A DNA stretch of 64,000 bases from Rhodococcus sp. PAMC28707 (GTDB taxonomy: Bacteria; Actinomycetota; Actinomycetes; Mycobacteriales; Mycobacteriaceae), in contig NZ_CP039253.1 in assembly GCF_004795915.1 (NCBI RefSeq), positions 4,615,501 to 4,679,500 on the forward strand, written 5' to 3'. Below the pieces are notes generated by a model that had not been told where the DNA came from, made no database searches, and worked only from the letters and a program-made list of their open reading frames with translations. Within the stretch, counting starts at the first letter, position 1, and the number at the start of each line of letters is the position of its first letter. The translations under genes and the position numbers were made by a program. Below are positions 25,057-35,246 of this stretch, one piece after another.

Positions 25057-25764
25057 GTGGCACGAGAGGGAAGGCACGAGTTCCACGGTGATCGGCGCCG
25101 ACGCAGGACGATCGTGTTCGGTTCGCTGACGATCGTTTTGATGATCGCCCTCGGGATCGGCTTGGCCGCGCAGGTTCGCGTGAACGACAGTGAGAATTCA
25201 CTCGACAGCGCGCGCCCTGGCGATCTTCTCGTCCTCCTGGACAATCTGGGTCGTAGAGAAGCCGCGCTGCGTGAAGACATCACCTCGCTACAGGACACGC
25301 TGGCAACACTGCAGCAGGAGGACGGCGGCTCCGGTGCCGCGCTCACCGAAGCGCGCGAGCGTCTCGACGCCTTGTCGGTACTCGTTGGGACCGTTCCCGC
25401 GACGGGCCCAGGCATCGTGATGACTGTGGAAGACCCCCGCAACGGCGTCGGTTCGGAGGTCCTCGTGGATGCGTTGCAGGAGCTGCGAGCGGCAGGCGCG
25501 GAGACGGTGCAGATCGCCGGCAGTGACAACGATGGAGTGCGTATCGGATTGGACTCGTGGATTGCGGGAAGTGCAGGGGCGGTCGTCGTGGACGGGCAGA
25601 GGGTAAGTGCACCGTTCGTCTACACCGCAGTCGGCGATCCGGCGACGTTGGCCGCAGCATTGGATATTCCTGGCGGTGTGGTCGATACGGTAGCCAGGAA
25701 TGGAGGTCAATGCCGGATTTCACAATCGGAGCAGGTCACCGTGTCCGCCTTGCGGGACCCATGA
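25057..25764 (+). CDS. Second DUF881 membrane-anchored protein (Rv1825-like)
   Basis: 235 residues. A short basic N-terminus (RRRRRT), one membrane helix (LTIVLMIALGIGLAAQV), then a coiled-coil-like segment (NLGRREAALREDITSLQDTLA) and a DUF881 domain (ATGPGIVMTVEDPRNG, LQELRAAGAETVQIAGSDND). GTG 25057 lies five bases after the previous stop. The layout mirrors the first DUF881 protein, so the two may pair through their coils outside the membrane. Function unknown. Confidence 0.85.
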   Translation: MAREGRHEFHGDRRRRRTIVFGSLTIVLMIALGIGLAAQVRVNDSENSLDSARPGDLLVLLDNLGRREAALREDITSLQDTLATLQQEDGGSGAALTEARERLDALSVLVGTVPATGPGIVMTVEDPRNGVGSEVLVDALQELRAAGAETVQIAGSDNDGVRIGLDSWIAGSAGAVVVDGQRVSAPFVYTAVGDPATLAAALDIPGGVVDTVARNGGQCRISQSEQVTVSALRDP

Positions 25765-25835
25765 TCACGTCAATACGCTCATCGAGCAAAACCCAGCATC
25801 ACCGTCCGGTGAGCTCAGACGAAAGGACTGCCGAG

Positions 25836-26240
25836 TTGAGCGAGATCGAGCTGCCTGCCGATTTGTTTTACACACCTGAACACGAGTGGGTACAGCGACT
25901 AGGCCCATCCAGCGTCCGAGTTGGTATCACCGACTATGCACAGGCGCAATTGGGTGATGTCGTGTTCGTTCAGCTGCCTTCTGTCGGCGACGACGTCACC
26001 GCCGGCTCCTCCATGGGCGAGGTCGAATCGACCAAAAGTGTTTCTGACGTGTTCGCACCACTGACCGCCAAAGTTATTGCCGTCAACGAAGTTCTGGAGG
26101 CCGATCCGGAAAAGGTGAATTCGGGACCCTACACCGACGGGTGGTTGGTCGAGCTGGAGGTCTCCTCGGTAGAGGTCTTGGACGCCGCAGTGTCAGAGAT
26201 GCTCGATGCGGACGGATATGCTGCTATTACGACCGAGTAA
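25836..26240 (+). CDS. gcvH: Glycine cleavage system H protein
   Basis: 134 residues. It carries the lipoyl domain signature with the lipoylated Lys67 in GEVESTKSVSDVFAP. It shuttles the methylamine intermediate between P, T and L proteins of glycine cleavage in the cytoplasm. Translation starts at TTG 25836, eight bases after GAAAGGA; no ATG or GTG gives a family-like N-terminus. It belongs to the pgsA-DUF881 neighbourhood and is 3 kb from gcvP; gcvT is not in the window. Confidence 0.94.
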   Translation: MSEIELPADLFYTPEHEWVQRLGPSSVRVGITDYAQAQLGDVVFVQLPSVGDDVTAGSSMGEVESTKSVSDVFAPLTAKVIAVNEVLEADPEKVNSGPYTDGWLVELEVSSVEVLDAAVSEMLDADGYAAITTE

Positions 26241-26415
26241 TTAGCGGACGCGAGCTGAAGCAACCGTCTACACCCATGCCCGTCCGCAAGGTACGGTCGT
26301 TGTTGTGCAGTTGTCGTGTCGGGGCTCAGGTCCGTAGGAACACAGAACAAGCAAACTATTTTGCGTCGACCGTGGTGTTAGTCGCCAGGGTGCAGAGGAC
26401 TGAGAAGGAGAAACG

Positions 26416-26913
26416 GTGAGCGAGAACGACAACGACGGCATCTACGGAGAGTCGCCAGCGGAAACCACTTCGGTTTTTCGTGCGGATTTCTTGCAGGAGC
26501 TGGATAACTCGGCGACGAGCCAGACCTCGGAGGCCCCGGTGTCGGGCGTGGAAGGCCTTCCCGTCGGATCTGCTCTTCTCGTCGTGAAGAGGGGACCTAA
26601 TGCAGGGTCTCGATTCCTACTGGACCAGCCGACGACTTCTGCCGGCCGTCATCCGGACAGTGACATTTTCTTGGACGATGTCACTGTGAGCCGGCGTCAT
26701 GCCGAGTTCCGTCAGGACGAGAACGAGTTTCAGGTGGTCGACGTCGGAAGCCTCAACGGAACCTATGTCAACCGCGAGCCTGTCGACTCGGCTGTGCTCA
26801 CCAACGGTGACGAGGTCCAGATCGGCAAGTTCCGCCTGGTATTCCTGACAGGTCCACGCGGCGGCGCCGGATCCCAGGTCGGCGAATCGTCTGCGGGTGC
26901 GGGCAGCCAGTGA
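26416..26913 (+). CDS. garA: FHA-domain metabolic switch protein GarA/OdhI
   Basis: 165 residues. The N-terminal ETTSVFRADFL motif (Thr17, Thr18) is the PknB/PknG phosphorylation site of GarA and OdhI, and the C-terminal FHA domain is at about 60-140 (GRHPDSDIFLDDVTVSRRHAEF, GSLNGTYVN). Unphosphorylated GarA binds and inhibits 2-oxoglutarate dehydrogenase and glutamate dehydrogenase, controlling nitrogen and carbon flow. The Gly/Ser tail is longer than usual. The stop overlaps the ftsR start (GTGA). Confidence 0.95.
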   Translation: MSENDNDGIYGESPAETTSVFRADFLQELDNSATSQTSEAPVSGVEGLPVGSALLVVKRGPNAGSRFLLDQPTTSAGRHPDSDIFLDDVTVSRRHAEFRQDENEFQVVDVGSLNGTYVNREPVDSAVLTNGDEVQIGKFRLVFLTGPRGGAGSQVGESSAGAGSQ

Positions 26914-27647
26914 CCGCCGTCGGGCAGCAGTCTCCCGGGGGGATGTCGATTGGCTCCGTCCTCGATCGACTTCGGCCCGACTTTCCTGACGTCACGATTT
27001 CCAAGATTCGATTCCTCGAAGCGGAAGGGTTGATTTCGCCCGAGCGCACAGCGTCCGGATACCGCCGTTTCTCCATCGCCGATTGCGAGCGGTTGAGATA
27101 CGTATTGACGGCGCAGCGAGATCAATACCTTCCGCTGAAGGTGATCAAAGAGCAGCTCGAAGCCATCGACAGTGGTGTTGCACGCGTCGAGCGTGCAGAG
27201 GATGCGCCTCGCAGACCCCGCGGCCTCAGTATTGCTCCCGGTGAAGTGTCGCCTGAAGAGTTTCTCGCCGATCGTGAGGTCAGAGTCAGCAAGGCCGACC
27301 TCATGGAACGAGCGGGTGTCGACGAGACTTTCGTGACCGAGCTCATTCGCGGCGGCCTACTGACGCCGGGTCAGGCCGGCTTCTACGATGAGGGCTCGAT
27401 AACCCTTGCGCGGACTGCGAAAGCGATGTTGCAGTTCGGTCTCGAGGTTCGGCACCTACGAGCTTTCAAATTGGCTGCTGATCGGGAAGCCGGTTTGGTA
27501 GCGCAAATCGCCGGACCAGTTGCGAAGGGCCGAGATGCGGGAGCGCGGGACCGAGCCGAAGAAATGATCAGAGAGCTGGCTGCGCTGTCCTTGACGCTGC
27601 ACACTTGTCTGGTCAAGGCCGCGGTGCGCGGTGCGCTCGATCGCTGA
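26910..27647 (+). CDS. ftsR: MerR-like regulator FtsR
   Basis: 245 residues. It begins with the MerR helix-turn-helix (MSIGSVLDRLRPDFPDVTIS, KIRFLEAEGLISPERTASGY), followed by a second winged-helix-like part (VSKADLMERAGVDETFVTELI) and a helical C-terminus, the layout of Rv1828 and corynebacterial FtsR, an activator of ftsZ. It probably controls division genes. GTGA overlap with garA indicates coupled translation. Confidence 0.9.
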   Translation: MTAVGQQSPGGMSIGSVLDRLRPDFPDVTISKIRFLEAEGLISPERTASGYRRFSIADCERLRYVLTAQRDQYLPLKVIKEQLEAIDSGVARVERAEDAPRRPRGLSIAPGEVSPEEFLADREVRVSKADLMERAGVDETFVTELIRGGLLTPGQAGFYDEGSITLARTAKAMLQFGLEVRHLRAFKLAADREAGLVAQIAGPVAKGRDAGARDRAEEMIRELAALSLTLHTCLVKAAVRGALDR

Positions 27648-27776
27648 GCGTTCGCCTCGTTTCGTGCTCCTACCTAGGCCACCCTCCGCATGGCCGGTCG
27701 ATTCCAATAGACTCGGCTGCAGTGGGCGGACCCTGACCTGCGGCCCGATTTTCAACGCATATGGGAGGCAGAGGCA

Positions 27777-28250
27777 ATGAGTGAGATGCGTGTTGTCGGT
27801 ATTCGTGTCGAGCAGCCTCAGAATCAGCCCGTTCTGCTTCTGCGTGAAGCCGATGGAGAGCGATACCTGCCCATCTGGATCGGGCAGACCGAAGCGGCGG
27901 CCATTGTGCTCGAGCAGCAGGGTGTGCAACCGGGCAGACCCCTGACGCACGACTTGATCAAGGACTTGATCGGCGCTTTGGGACACACTTTGAAGGAAGT
28001 TCGCATCGTGGACCTTCAGGAGGGCACGTTCTATGCGGATCTGGTCTTCGACAAGGATATCCGAGTTTCTGCCCGTCCATCGGACTCCATCGCAATCGCG
28101 TTGCGGGCGGGCGTCCCTATATTTGCCGAGGAGCCTGTCCTTTCCGAAGCAGGACTCCTGATGCCTAATGAGCGCGAGGACGAAGTCGAGAAGTTCAAGG
28201 AGTTTCTGGAATCGGTTTCACCGGATGATTTCAAGGCCACGGACGGCTGA
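27777..28250 (+). CDS. Bifunctional nuclease-family protein (Rv1829-like)
   Basis: 157 residues of the DUF151/bifunctional nuclease domain family: MRVVGIRVEQPQNQPVLLLR, YLPIWIGQTEAAAIVLEQQG, RPSDSIAIALRAGVPIF are its conserved blocks. The family was first described as a nuclease with DNase and RNase activity in plants; the bacterial role is not settled. ATG 27777 follows GGGAGGCAGAGGCA. It lies in the conserved ftsR cluster. Confidence 0.88.
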   Translation: MSEMRVVGIRVEQPQNQPVLLLREADGERYLPIWIGQTEAAAIVLEQQGVQPGRPLTHDLIKDLIGALGHTLKEVRIVDLQEGTFYADLVFDKDIRVSARPSDSIAIALRAGVPIFAEEPVLSEAGLLMPNEREDEVEKFKEFLESVSPDDFKATDG

Positions 28251-28279
28251 AGCCCTCAATTCGGTAACGGAAGAGTCTC

Positions 28280-28302
28280 AACCTCAACTTTAGGTTCAGG
28301 TT
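28280..28302 (+). promoter_or_regulatory. Inverted repeat in the leader before the second MerR-like gene
   Basis: AACCT (28280-28284) and AGGTT (28292-28296) form an inverted repeat with 7-base spacer, followed by another AGGTT (28298-28302). It is the only clear structure in the 276-bp gap 28251-28526. A MerR-like factor such as FtsR could bind it; not proven. Confidence 0.3.
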
Positions 28303-28526
28303 TACGGCGCGTTGCGTTGATTGTCCCTCCTCGGCCCCCTAGCGTTCCCCTTGTGAAGCACAGAAGTCGACGATCGTGTGTCGTTGGTTCGCGCCGGGGC
28401 GTAGTCTTGCCGGGTAAGCGGAGTGGATTTCACGCAGAAGTACACCGGGATAGTCTCCCGGTCGGACCTCTATCGTCGTCATGGTCCGAGCAGCAGCGTC
28501 GAGACATCCGAAGAGGGAGCAAGTAA

Positions 28527-29204
28527 GTGGAAGATCAGCCGCAGGGACGCCACCACGGTTCATCGAGCATTGTGCCGGACGATGCTGAATCGATGGATAC
28601 CTCGAATGCAGATCTGCCGACGCAGCCTGCGGCAGACGCCACAGTGACGCCCTTCGTGCCCGACTTTCAGCCGGGGCTGTTCCCGGATGATTCCGTTCCG
28701 GACGAACTGGTGGGCTATCGAGTTCCGAGTGCATGTCAGATAGCGGGAATCACCTACCGCCAACTCGACTACTGGGCTCGTACGGGGCTCGTAGTTCCGT
28801 CCATTCGCAGTGCAGCTGGTTCCGGTAGTCAACGCCTTTACTCCTTCAAGGACATGCTGGTTCTGAAGATCGTCAAGCGTTTACTCGACACTGGAATTTC
28901 TCTGCAGAACATACGAGTAGCGGTTGATCACCTTCGCAAGCGCGGCGTCGGAGATTTGGCAAACATCACCCTGTTCTCCGACGGCACCACTGTGTACGAG
29001 TGCACGTCCGCGGAGGAAGTAGTCGATTTACTGCAGGGCGGCCAAGGGGTATTCGGTATCGCCGTCAACGGAGCGATGCGCGAGCTGACCGGTCTTATTG
29101 CCGACTTCCCGGCCGAGCGTGCGGACGGCGGAGAGTCCGAGACGAGTCCCGAGGATGAGCTCGCCTCCCGCCGCAAGACTCGGGCCAGCTGCAAGACAGG
29201 ATAG
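28527..29204 (+). CDS. MerR-like transcriptional regulator (Rv1830-like)
   Basis: 225 residues. A disordered N-terminus of about 60 residues precedes a MerR-type helix-turn-helix ([60 protein letters not shown]), and a C-terminal domain with [21 protein letters not shown]. It pairs with FtsR in conserved gene order; the M. tuberculosis counterpart Rv1830 affects growth, division and drug tolerance. GTG 28527 lies after GAGGGAGCAAGTAA. The glycine riboswitch starts right after it. Confidence 0.87.
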   Translation: MEDQPQGRHHGSSSIVPDDAESMDTSNADLPTQPAADATVTPFVPDFQPGLFPDDSVPDELVGYRVPSACQIAGITYRQLDYWARTGLVVPSIRSAAGSGSQRLYSFKDMLVLKIVKRLLDTGISLQNIRVAVDHLRKRGVGDLANITLFSDGTTVYECTSAEEVVDLLQGGQGVFGIAVNGAMRELTGLIADFPAERADGGESETSPEDELASRRKTRASCKTG

Positions 29205-29221
29205 ACTTCGAGCGTCGCGCT

Positions 29222-29440
29222 TGCGCGGGAGAGTTCCGGGGCAGCCAGTCTCGGACGCCGAAGGAGCAATACCTCCCCGTCAATCTCTCAGGCACACGGA
29301 CCGTGTGAGCTTCGACGTCTCTGGAAAGTGATGGGAGCACCCATCCGCCCAAGGTGAAAAGACGTTCGGACAGCTCCTCGAGTCCGGATCGGCTGAATCT
29401 CTCAGGCGCTCGTTTCGGTGAGCACGCGACAGAGGGGGAG
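29222..29440 (+). ncRNA. Tandem glycine riboswitch upstream of gcvP
   Basis: Aptamer 1 contains GCGGGAGAGTT, GCCGAAGGAGCAATACC and GTCAATCTCTCAGGCA; the linker CTCTGGAAAG leads to aptamer 2 with ATGGGAGCACCCATC, GCCCAAGGTGAAAAG and GAATCTCTCAGGC. These are the conserved blocks of the gcvT-type glycine riboswitch. A further stem-forming stretch (CGACAG at 29427 with CTGTCG at 29450) lies before the GTG start. Glycine binding would turn on gcvP. Confidence 0.93.
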
Positions 29441-29478
29441 GATCCGGCCCTGTCGTACGCACACCTTGGAGCGCCCCC

Positions 29479-32358
29479 GTGACCGAAAGTTCTTCTAGCA
29501 CAGCAGATCCGCAATCGGTGAAGGCATTGTTCGCCGACCGACACATTGGCCCGGACAGCAACGAACTCGAACGAATACTTCACGTTGTCGGCGTCGCATC
29601 GTTGGACGAACTGGCGACCCGCGCAGTGCCGAAGTCAATTCTCGATCCTGCGTCGTCGTCAGGTATCAGTGACGGTCTCGAAACTCTCCCGGAGCCGGTG
29701 GGCGAACATCAAGCCCTCGCCGAGTTGGCCGCCCTTGCCTCGCACAACACAGTGGCGACGTCGATGATCGGTCTCGGCTACTACGACACACTCACACCTC
29801 CGGTGTTGACTCGCGGAATACTCGAAAACCCAGCGTGGTACACCGCTTACACGCCCTACCAGCCGGAGATAAGCCAAGGTCGCTTGGAGGCGCTGCTCAA
29901 CTTTCAAACGATGGTGTCCGATCTGACCGGAATGGAAGTGGCCAACGCGTCTATGCTCGACGAGTCCACTGCGGCTGCTGAGGCCATGACGCTTCTTCGC
30001 CGGGCGAATCGCAAGTCGACGTCGTCGCGTTTCCTCGTGGACATCGATGTGTTCCCGCAGACTCGTGCGATCCTCCAAACCAGGGCTGAGCCGCTGGGCA
30101 TCGAATTGGTACCGACTGATCTGGCCAAGGGCCTTCCCGAGGGTGACTTCTTCGGTGTGCTTGCGCAGACGCCCGGCGCCTCGGGTGCGTTGGTCGACCA
30201 CGCGGACACGATCACGCGAGCGCACGAAGCAGGTGCGCTCGTTGCGATCGGTGCAGACCTGTTGGCGCTGACTCTCCTCACCCCTCCCGGTGAAGCGGGT
30301 GCGGACGTCTGTTTCGGCACTACTCAGCGTTTCGGTGTTCCCATGGGTTACGGCGGTCCACATGCCGGTTATCTCGCAGTGCATTCGCAACATTCGAGGC
30401 AGCTTCCAGGCCGTCTGGTCGGTGTGTCCGTCGACGCGGACGGAGACCTCGCCTACCGGCTTGCCCTGCAGACCAGGGAACAGCACATCCGTCGCGAGAA
30501 GGCGACCTCGAACATCTGCACCGCTCAGGTTCTGCTGGCGATAGTGGCGGCAATGTACGCCAGCTATCACGGAAGCGACGGACTGCGAGCGATTGCGCGC
30601 CAAGTAAATTCGCACGCACGACGGCTTGCCGACGGTCTTTCGAATTCTGGCGTGCAACTGGTTTCGAACCTTTTTTTCGACACGGTCACGGCGATCGTTC
30701 CGGGACGCGCGCAGGGCATAGTCGATGCGGCCAAGACCGCCGGTATCAATCTCCGATTCGTCGATGCCGACCGAGTCGGAGTGTCCTGCGACGAGGCCAC
30801 CACCACAGCCCATGTCGACGTCGTTCTGAGTGCCTTCGACGCGGGTGATTCCGTTTCCGAGTCGGTCGAGTCCATTCCAACGAACCTCGTGCGAACTTCG
30901 GAGTTCTTGACCCACCCGGCGTTCACGCGCCATCGATCCGAGACCTCGATGCTCCGCTACCTGCGGATGCTCTCGGACAAAGACATTGCGCTCGACAGAA
31001 GCATGATTCCCCTCGGCTCGTGCACGATGAAACTTAATGCAACCGCGGAAATGGAGTCGATCACCTGGCCACAATTCGCACGGTTGCACCCCTTCGCTCC
31101 CGATGATGACACGGTAGGAATCCGTTCTGTCATAGCCGATGTCGAGAAATGGTTGGTCGACATCACCGGTTACGACGCCGTGAGTCTGCAGCCCAACGCG
31201 GGAAGCCAAGGGGAGTATGCAGGATTGCTCGCGATCCGTAACTATCACCTCGGGCGGGGGGACAGCCACCGTGACGTCTGCTTGATTCCGTCGAGCGCAC
31301 ACGGTACGAACGCTGCCTCGGCCGTCATGGTCGGCATGAAGGTCGTCGTGGTGGCCTGCCGCAGCAACGGCGACGTCGACGTCGACGACCTGCGGGCCAA
31401 AATCGATCAGCATTCCGGTTCGTTGGCTGCGATCATGATCACCTATCCGTCCACCCACGGCGTCTACGAACACGAGATCGACGACATCTGTGCACTCGTA
31501 CACGACGCCGGCGGTCAGGTGTACGTGGACGGGGCAAACTTGAATGCTCTTGTCGGCCTTGCCCGCCCGGGCCGTTTCGGTGGTGACGTAAGCCATCTGA
31601 ATCTGCACAAGACGTTCTGCATTCCGCACGGTGGCGGCGGCCCTGGTGTCGGTCCGATCGGAGTACGCAGTCACCTGCAGCCATACCTTCCCGGGCACCC
31701 CCTACGAGCCGATCTCGGGGGCGGCCCCGCGGTATCGGGCGCGCCGTTCGGCAGCGCGTCGATCCTCACCATCACCTGGGCGTACATCCGCATGATGGGG
31801 GCGGTGGGGCTGCGTCGCGCGACGCTCACCGCCATCGCATCGGCAAACTACATTGCCCGGCGTCTGGACGAGCACTTTCCGGTTCTCTACACCGGTGACA
31901 ATGGGATGGTCGCGCACGAGTGCATCCTCGATCTTCGAGGGTTGACCAAAGCTACGGGCGTCACGGTCGACGATGTTGCCAAGCGTCTTGCCGACTATGG
32001 CTTCCATGCGCCGACGATGAGCTTCCCCGTCGCAGGCACTTTGATGGTCGAGCCGACCGAGAGTGAAAATTTGGACGAGATCGACGCCTTCTGTGATGCG
32101 ATGATCGCGATCCGCGCTGAGATCGATCGAGTCGATGCAGGGGAGTGGCCAGTGGAAGACAACCCACTTCGCGGTGCGCCGCACACTGCGAAAAGCCTCG
32201 TAGGTGAATGGAATCACCCGTATTCGAGGGCTGAGGCAGTGTTCCCCGACGCAGTGAACGGAAGGGCGAAGGTCTGGCCGTCAGTGCGAAGAATCGATGG
32301 GGCACACGGAGATCGAAACCTGGTGTGCTCTTGCCCGCCGATCGAGGCCTTCGCCTGA
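29479..32358 (+). CDS. gcvP: Glycine dehydrogenase (decarboxylating), P protein
   Basis: 959 residues, the full single-chain P protein with fused alpha and beta halves. The start [16 protein letters not shown] is typical; the pyridoxal-phosphate Lys is in [19 protein letters not shown] (about residue 710). It decarboxylates glycine and passes the aminomethyl group to lipoyl-GcvH. GTG 29479 is eight bases after GGAG. A glycine riboswitch directly upstream controls it. It converges on the phosphoesterase gene with only two bases between stops. Confidence 0.97.
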   Translation: MTESSSSTADPQSVKALFADRHIGPDSNELERILHVVGVASLDELATRAVPKSILDPASSSGISDGLETLPEPVGEHQALAELAALASHNTVATSMIGLGYYDTLTPPVLTRGILENPAWYTAYTPYQPEISQGRLEALLNFQTMVSDLTGMEVANASMLDESTAAAEAMTLLRRANRKSTSSRFLVDIDVFPQTRAILQTRAEPLGIELVPTDLAKGLPEGDFFGVLAQTPGASGALVDHADTITRAHEAGALVAIGADLLALTLLTPPGEAGADVCFGTTQRFGVPMGYGGPHAGYLAVHSQHSRQLPGRLVGVSVDADGDLAYRLALQTREQHIRREKATSNICTAQVLLAIVAAMYASYHGSDGLRAIARQVNSHARRLADGLSNSGVQLVSNLFFDTVTAIVPGRAQGIVDAAKTAGINLRFVDADRVGVSCDEATTTAHVDVVLSAFDAGDSVSESVESIPTNLVRTSEFLTHPAFTRHRSETSMLRYLRMLSDKDIALDRSMIPLGSCTMKLNATAEMESITWPQFARLHPFAPDDDTVGIRSVIADVEKWLVDITGYDAVSLQPNAGSQGEYAGLLAIRNYHLGRGDSHRDVCLIPSSAHGTNAASAVMVGMKVVVVACRSNGDVDVDDLRAKIDQHSGSLAAIMITYPSTHGVYEHEIDDICALVHDAGGQVYVDGANLNALVGLARPGRFGGDVSHLNLHKTFCIPHGGGGPGVGPIGVRSHLQPYLPGHPLRADLGGGPAVSGAPFGSASILTITWAYIRMMGAVGLRRATLTAIASANYIARRLDEHFPVLYTGDNGMVAHECILDLRGLTKATGVTVDDVAKRLADYGFHAPTMSFPVAGTLMVEPTESENLDEIDAFCDAMIAIRAEIDRVDAGEWPVEDNPLRGAPHTAKSLVGEWNHPYSRAEAVFPDAVNGRAKVWPSVRRIDGAHGDRNLVCSCPPIEAFA

Positions 32359-32360
32359 AA

Positions 32361-33500
32361 CTATGCTCCGGCGAGTTGCAGCATCGAGATTTCGGGCGGA
32401 GCTGCAACTCGTACAGGAGGACCCCACGCTCCGGCCCCACGCGTGGTGAACAGGGTCGTGCCGCCGATCCGGTCCAGTCCCTCGACGCTCGGCTGCTGTA
32501 GCGGCACCAGATAGCGCAGCGGCCAAATCTGACCCGCATGGGTGTGTCCGGACACTTGCATGTCCACTCCCATTTCGGAAGCCTCGTGCGCCTGCTTGGG
32601 TTGATGGGCCAGGAGAAGGACGAATCGATCGGACTCACGCCCTTCGAGGGCAGCGCTCAGATCGGGTTCGTAAGGCGCGGGTGCTGTCGCGTCGTTGATT
32701 CCGGCGATGTCGATGTTTACGCCGTTTCGCGTCACTTCCTCCCGATCGTTTCGCAGAACGGTGATCCCTAGAGTCGACCACAAGTCGAGCCACTTGCCAC
32801 CGTCGTCGGCGTAGAACTCATGGTTGCCACTGACTCCGAAGACGCCCAGTGGTGCCGACAACTCGCGTAGTGGGTTCAGATCGGAGCCGACGAGATCGAC
32901 GGTCCCATCGATGAGATCACCGTCCAGCAAGATGAGGTCCGGGCCCTGCGCATTGATATCGTCGACGACCTTGTGCACGAAGGATTCCCCGCGGGCCGGT
33001 CCGACATGAAGATCGGACACCAACGCGACTCGCAGCCCGTCGAATTCTGTCGGAAGTCGCTCGAGGGCAACCGTCGTATTCGTTATCCGAGGTTCGCTTG
33101 CTTCGAATACTCCATATGCGACTGCGACGACGGACGCGGCGGCAACCAGTGCAGAACCAAGTCTGTTCACCCGAAACCGGATAGCAACGGACTCGCGTCC
33201 GCGCAGCGATGACACGATCCGGATCCCGAGAGTGACAACCCCGACGAGCGGGGTGCCCAGAACGAGATACAGAATCACGGCAAGCCAGGTGAGTCCTAGG
33301 AATCCCGGCAAGCGAGCCCAACTCGGATCGAACAACTCGCCCGAACCGATACCCACGAGGGCCAGAACCCACATGATTGCGAGAACGGCATCTGCGACCA
33401 AAGAATAGGGTCGGGTGAGTCGGGTCCCGCGTACGAAACGGAGATGAATCACCAGGCATACCAACGCGAGGAAGATGCCGAGTGCAATAAGTCGAGTCAT
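32361..33500 (-). CDS. Membrane-bound metallophosphoesterase (YkuE-like)
   Basis: 379 residues. About four or five hydrophobic N-terminal segments (residues 1-150) are followed by a calcineurin-like phosphoesterase domain with all metal-site motifs: VSDLHVG, DGDLIDG, SGNHEFY, LAHQP and SGHTHAGQ. It should hydrolyse a phosphoester at the membrane surface; YkuE-like proteins are suspected to act on lipid substrates. It ends two bases from gcvP on the other strand and follows the vWA gene by three bases, indicating one operon. Confidence 0.85.
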   Translation of the reverse strand: MTRLIALGIFLALVCLVIHLRFVRGTRLTRPYSLVADAVLAIMWVLALVGIGSGELFDPSWARLPGFLGLTWLAVILYLVLGTPLVGVVTLGIRIVSSLRGRESVAIRFRVNRLGSALVAAASVVAVAYGVFEASEPRITNTTVALERLPTEFDGLRVALVSDLHVGPARGESFVHKVVDDINAQGPDLILLDGDLIDGTVDLVGSDLNPLRELSAPLGVFGVSGNHEFYADDGGKWLDLWSTLGITVLRNDREEVTRNGVNIDIAGINDATAPAPYEPDLSAALEGRESDRFVLLLAHQPKQAHEASEMGVDMQVSGHTHAGQIWPLRYLVPLQQPSVEGLDRIGGTTLFTTRGAGAWGPPVRVAAPPEISMLQLAGA

Positions 33501-33503
33501 GTT

Positions 33504-35225
33504 TCAGTACAAGAACTTTCCGAGAAGTGCAGCTAGGTCGGATCCGTCCGACGACGACGAAACAGAGGTGAACGTGCCGCCGGTAACCGTGGACACCGCC
33601 TCCAAGGCCACAGTATCGGCATTGGTTCCGATCGATACGACATCGACCGCTACAGGTCGGACCGGATCGACAAGCTTGGTGATATCGGCCAACGCACTCT
33701 CGGACGACTCCGCCGGGCCGTCGGTGACGAGGACGATGCTGTTCGGTCGTCCCGGGACGAAACCTTCGAGTGCCACACGGTATGCCGCGGTCACCGACGG
33801 GTAGGTCGAGGCTACGTTCTCGGGTTTCAGGCTCTGTACCGCAGCAATGAGCGCTTGCCGTCTGCTACCGGCAGGAAGCTGTTCGGACACCATACCGGTG
33901 GGAACCAATATCCGATACGGACGATCTTCGTCCAGATCCTTGCTGTCGGACCACAAACCCAGTTCGGTCGAATCGATGACTGCGTCGAACTGTGCGGTGA
34001 GTGCAGATGCGACGTTCTGCAGACGCGATCGACCGCCTTCTTCGGTGTCCATCGATGTCGATACATCCACGACAACTGTCGAGCGACGCTCTGTTGCAGG
34101 ATTGTTCACAGCGTCGAGTAATGCTGCGCGGACGTCGGGTCCGGTTGGGGCGCCGAGAGATGACGATCCAGGGGGGTCGTATCCCGCGTCGGTGAAGATC
34201 TTCGAGTTCTCCGCTTGCAAGATGAACTCGACGAACTGGGCGCCGGCACGCCTGAGCGTCTCGTTCACCCACGACCCCGACATGATGACCGACGGATAGT
34301 CGATCGACACCGTCGAACCGGGTGGTGCATAACCCGTCAGTTCACGCTGACCGGACGTTCCGAGTTGTTGTTCGGTCACCGGAACCGAATGGATGCCGGC
34401 ATCAGGTGATAGCCCTCCTGCCAACCTGGACAACGTCATATCCGTCGAATCGGGTACCACCGCCGCAACTCCGCGGTCTGTGGTCGCGAGAGCGGCCAAC
34501 GCAGACCGCGTCGGCGACGTCAGGGGTAGCTCCAGTGTTGTCATCGGCACGTCGGACGAAGTCGTTGCCGACGATGCGACGGCAGCGAGAACGGCTGTCG
34601 TCGCATCGGAGTCCGGTCCGACGGGGAGTTGCATCCGAAGCCCACCCCATCCTGGAAGAGAGAGACCGAGCAACGACTCCGGATTGCTCTGCAGCGCGGG
34701 GAGATCGGCCCAACCGACACCCTTCGCGTCCAGTGCCGCAGTCAACTGAGGAGGACTCGCGAGCACAACAGGGGTGCTCGCAATCGTTTTCGGCGTCCCG
34801 TCGACGGTTCCAGCAGGAAGCGCGGTAATCGAGTTGGAAGAACGTGGTATCCACAGCGCAGGGATCGGTCCGAGAGCCGAGGCATCCCAGCTCGGCTCGC
34901 CTGCTGCCAGTGCGCCGGCGATGGCAGTCGAATCCGCCACCTCCACCGTGACGGAAATGCAGTGGTCGCGAACGACGGGCCCGGTAGCCGCGAATCGTGT
35001 CGCGAGGTCGGTAACTTGCGAGGCAATATCGGGATCCACCGTGACCGACAAAGTCTCGGCACCTTCGACGCAGGTCTCCGCCGCCGCCGCACCCTGATCG
35101 GCTATCCGATCACGCAATTCGAACCACCCGAACACGGCGAGCACCACCACGATGATGGCGCCCACCGTGAACAATGGGCCTTTGCTGATACTCCGTATTC
35201 CACCGGAGTTGCGATGTTCACCCAC
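33504..35225 (-). CDS. vWA-domain protein with periplasmic-binding-like region (Rv1836c-like)
   Basis: 573 residues. One N-terminal membrane helix (LFTVGAIIVVVLAVFGWFEL) anchors it outside the membrane. Residues 50-350 look like an extracellular solute-binding fold (ALWIPRSS, VVLASPPQLTAALDAKGVGW, FVEFILQAENSKIF). A von Willebrand A domain follows, with the metal-site DxSxS in VVVDVSTSMD and later LVTDGPAES. Such proteins bind protein or ligand partners at the cell surface; M. tuberculosis Rv1836c is the positional counterpart. Function unknown. Confidence 0.85.
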   Translation of the reverse strand: MGEHRNSGGIRSISKGPLFTVGAIIVVVLAVFGWFELRDRIADQGAAAAETCVEGAETLSVTVDPDIASQVTDLATRFAATGPVVRDHCISVTVEVADSTAIAGALAAGEPSWDASALGPIPALWIPRSSNSITALPAGTVDGTPKTIASTPVVLASPPQLTAALDAKGVGWADLPALQSNPESLLGLSLPGWGGLRMQLPVGPDSDATTAVLAAVASSATTSSDVPMTTLELPLTSPTRSALAALATTDRGVAAVVPDSTDMTLSRLAGGLSPDAGIHSVPVTEQQLGTSGQRELTGYAPPGSTVSIDYPSVIMSGSWVNETLRRAGAQFVEFILQAENSKIFTDAGYDPPGSSSLGAPTGPDVRAALLDAVNNPATERRSTVVVDVSTSMDTEEGGRSRLQNVASALTAQFDAVIDSTELGLWSDSKDLDEDRPYRILVPTGMVSEQLPAGSRRQALIAAVQSLKPENVASTYPSVTAAYRVALEGFVPGRPNSIVLVTDGPAESSESALADITKLVDPVRPVAVDVVSIGTNADTVALEAVSTVTGGTFTSVSSSSDGSDLAALLGKFLY

Positions 35226-35246
35226 GTGCGAAGGGTTACGAGACCG

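Noticed and set aside
29659-31698. Very long open frame (679 codons) on the - strand inside gcvP
   Set aside because: It is the antisense shadow of gcvP; composition is Arg/His rich, no domain is recognisable and no ribosome site is present.
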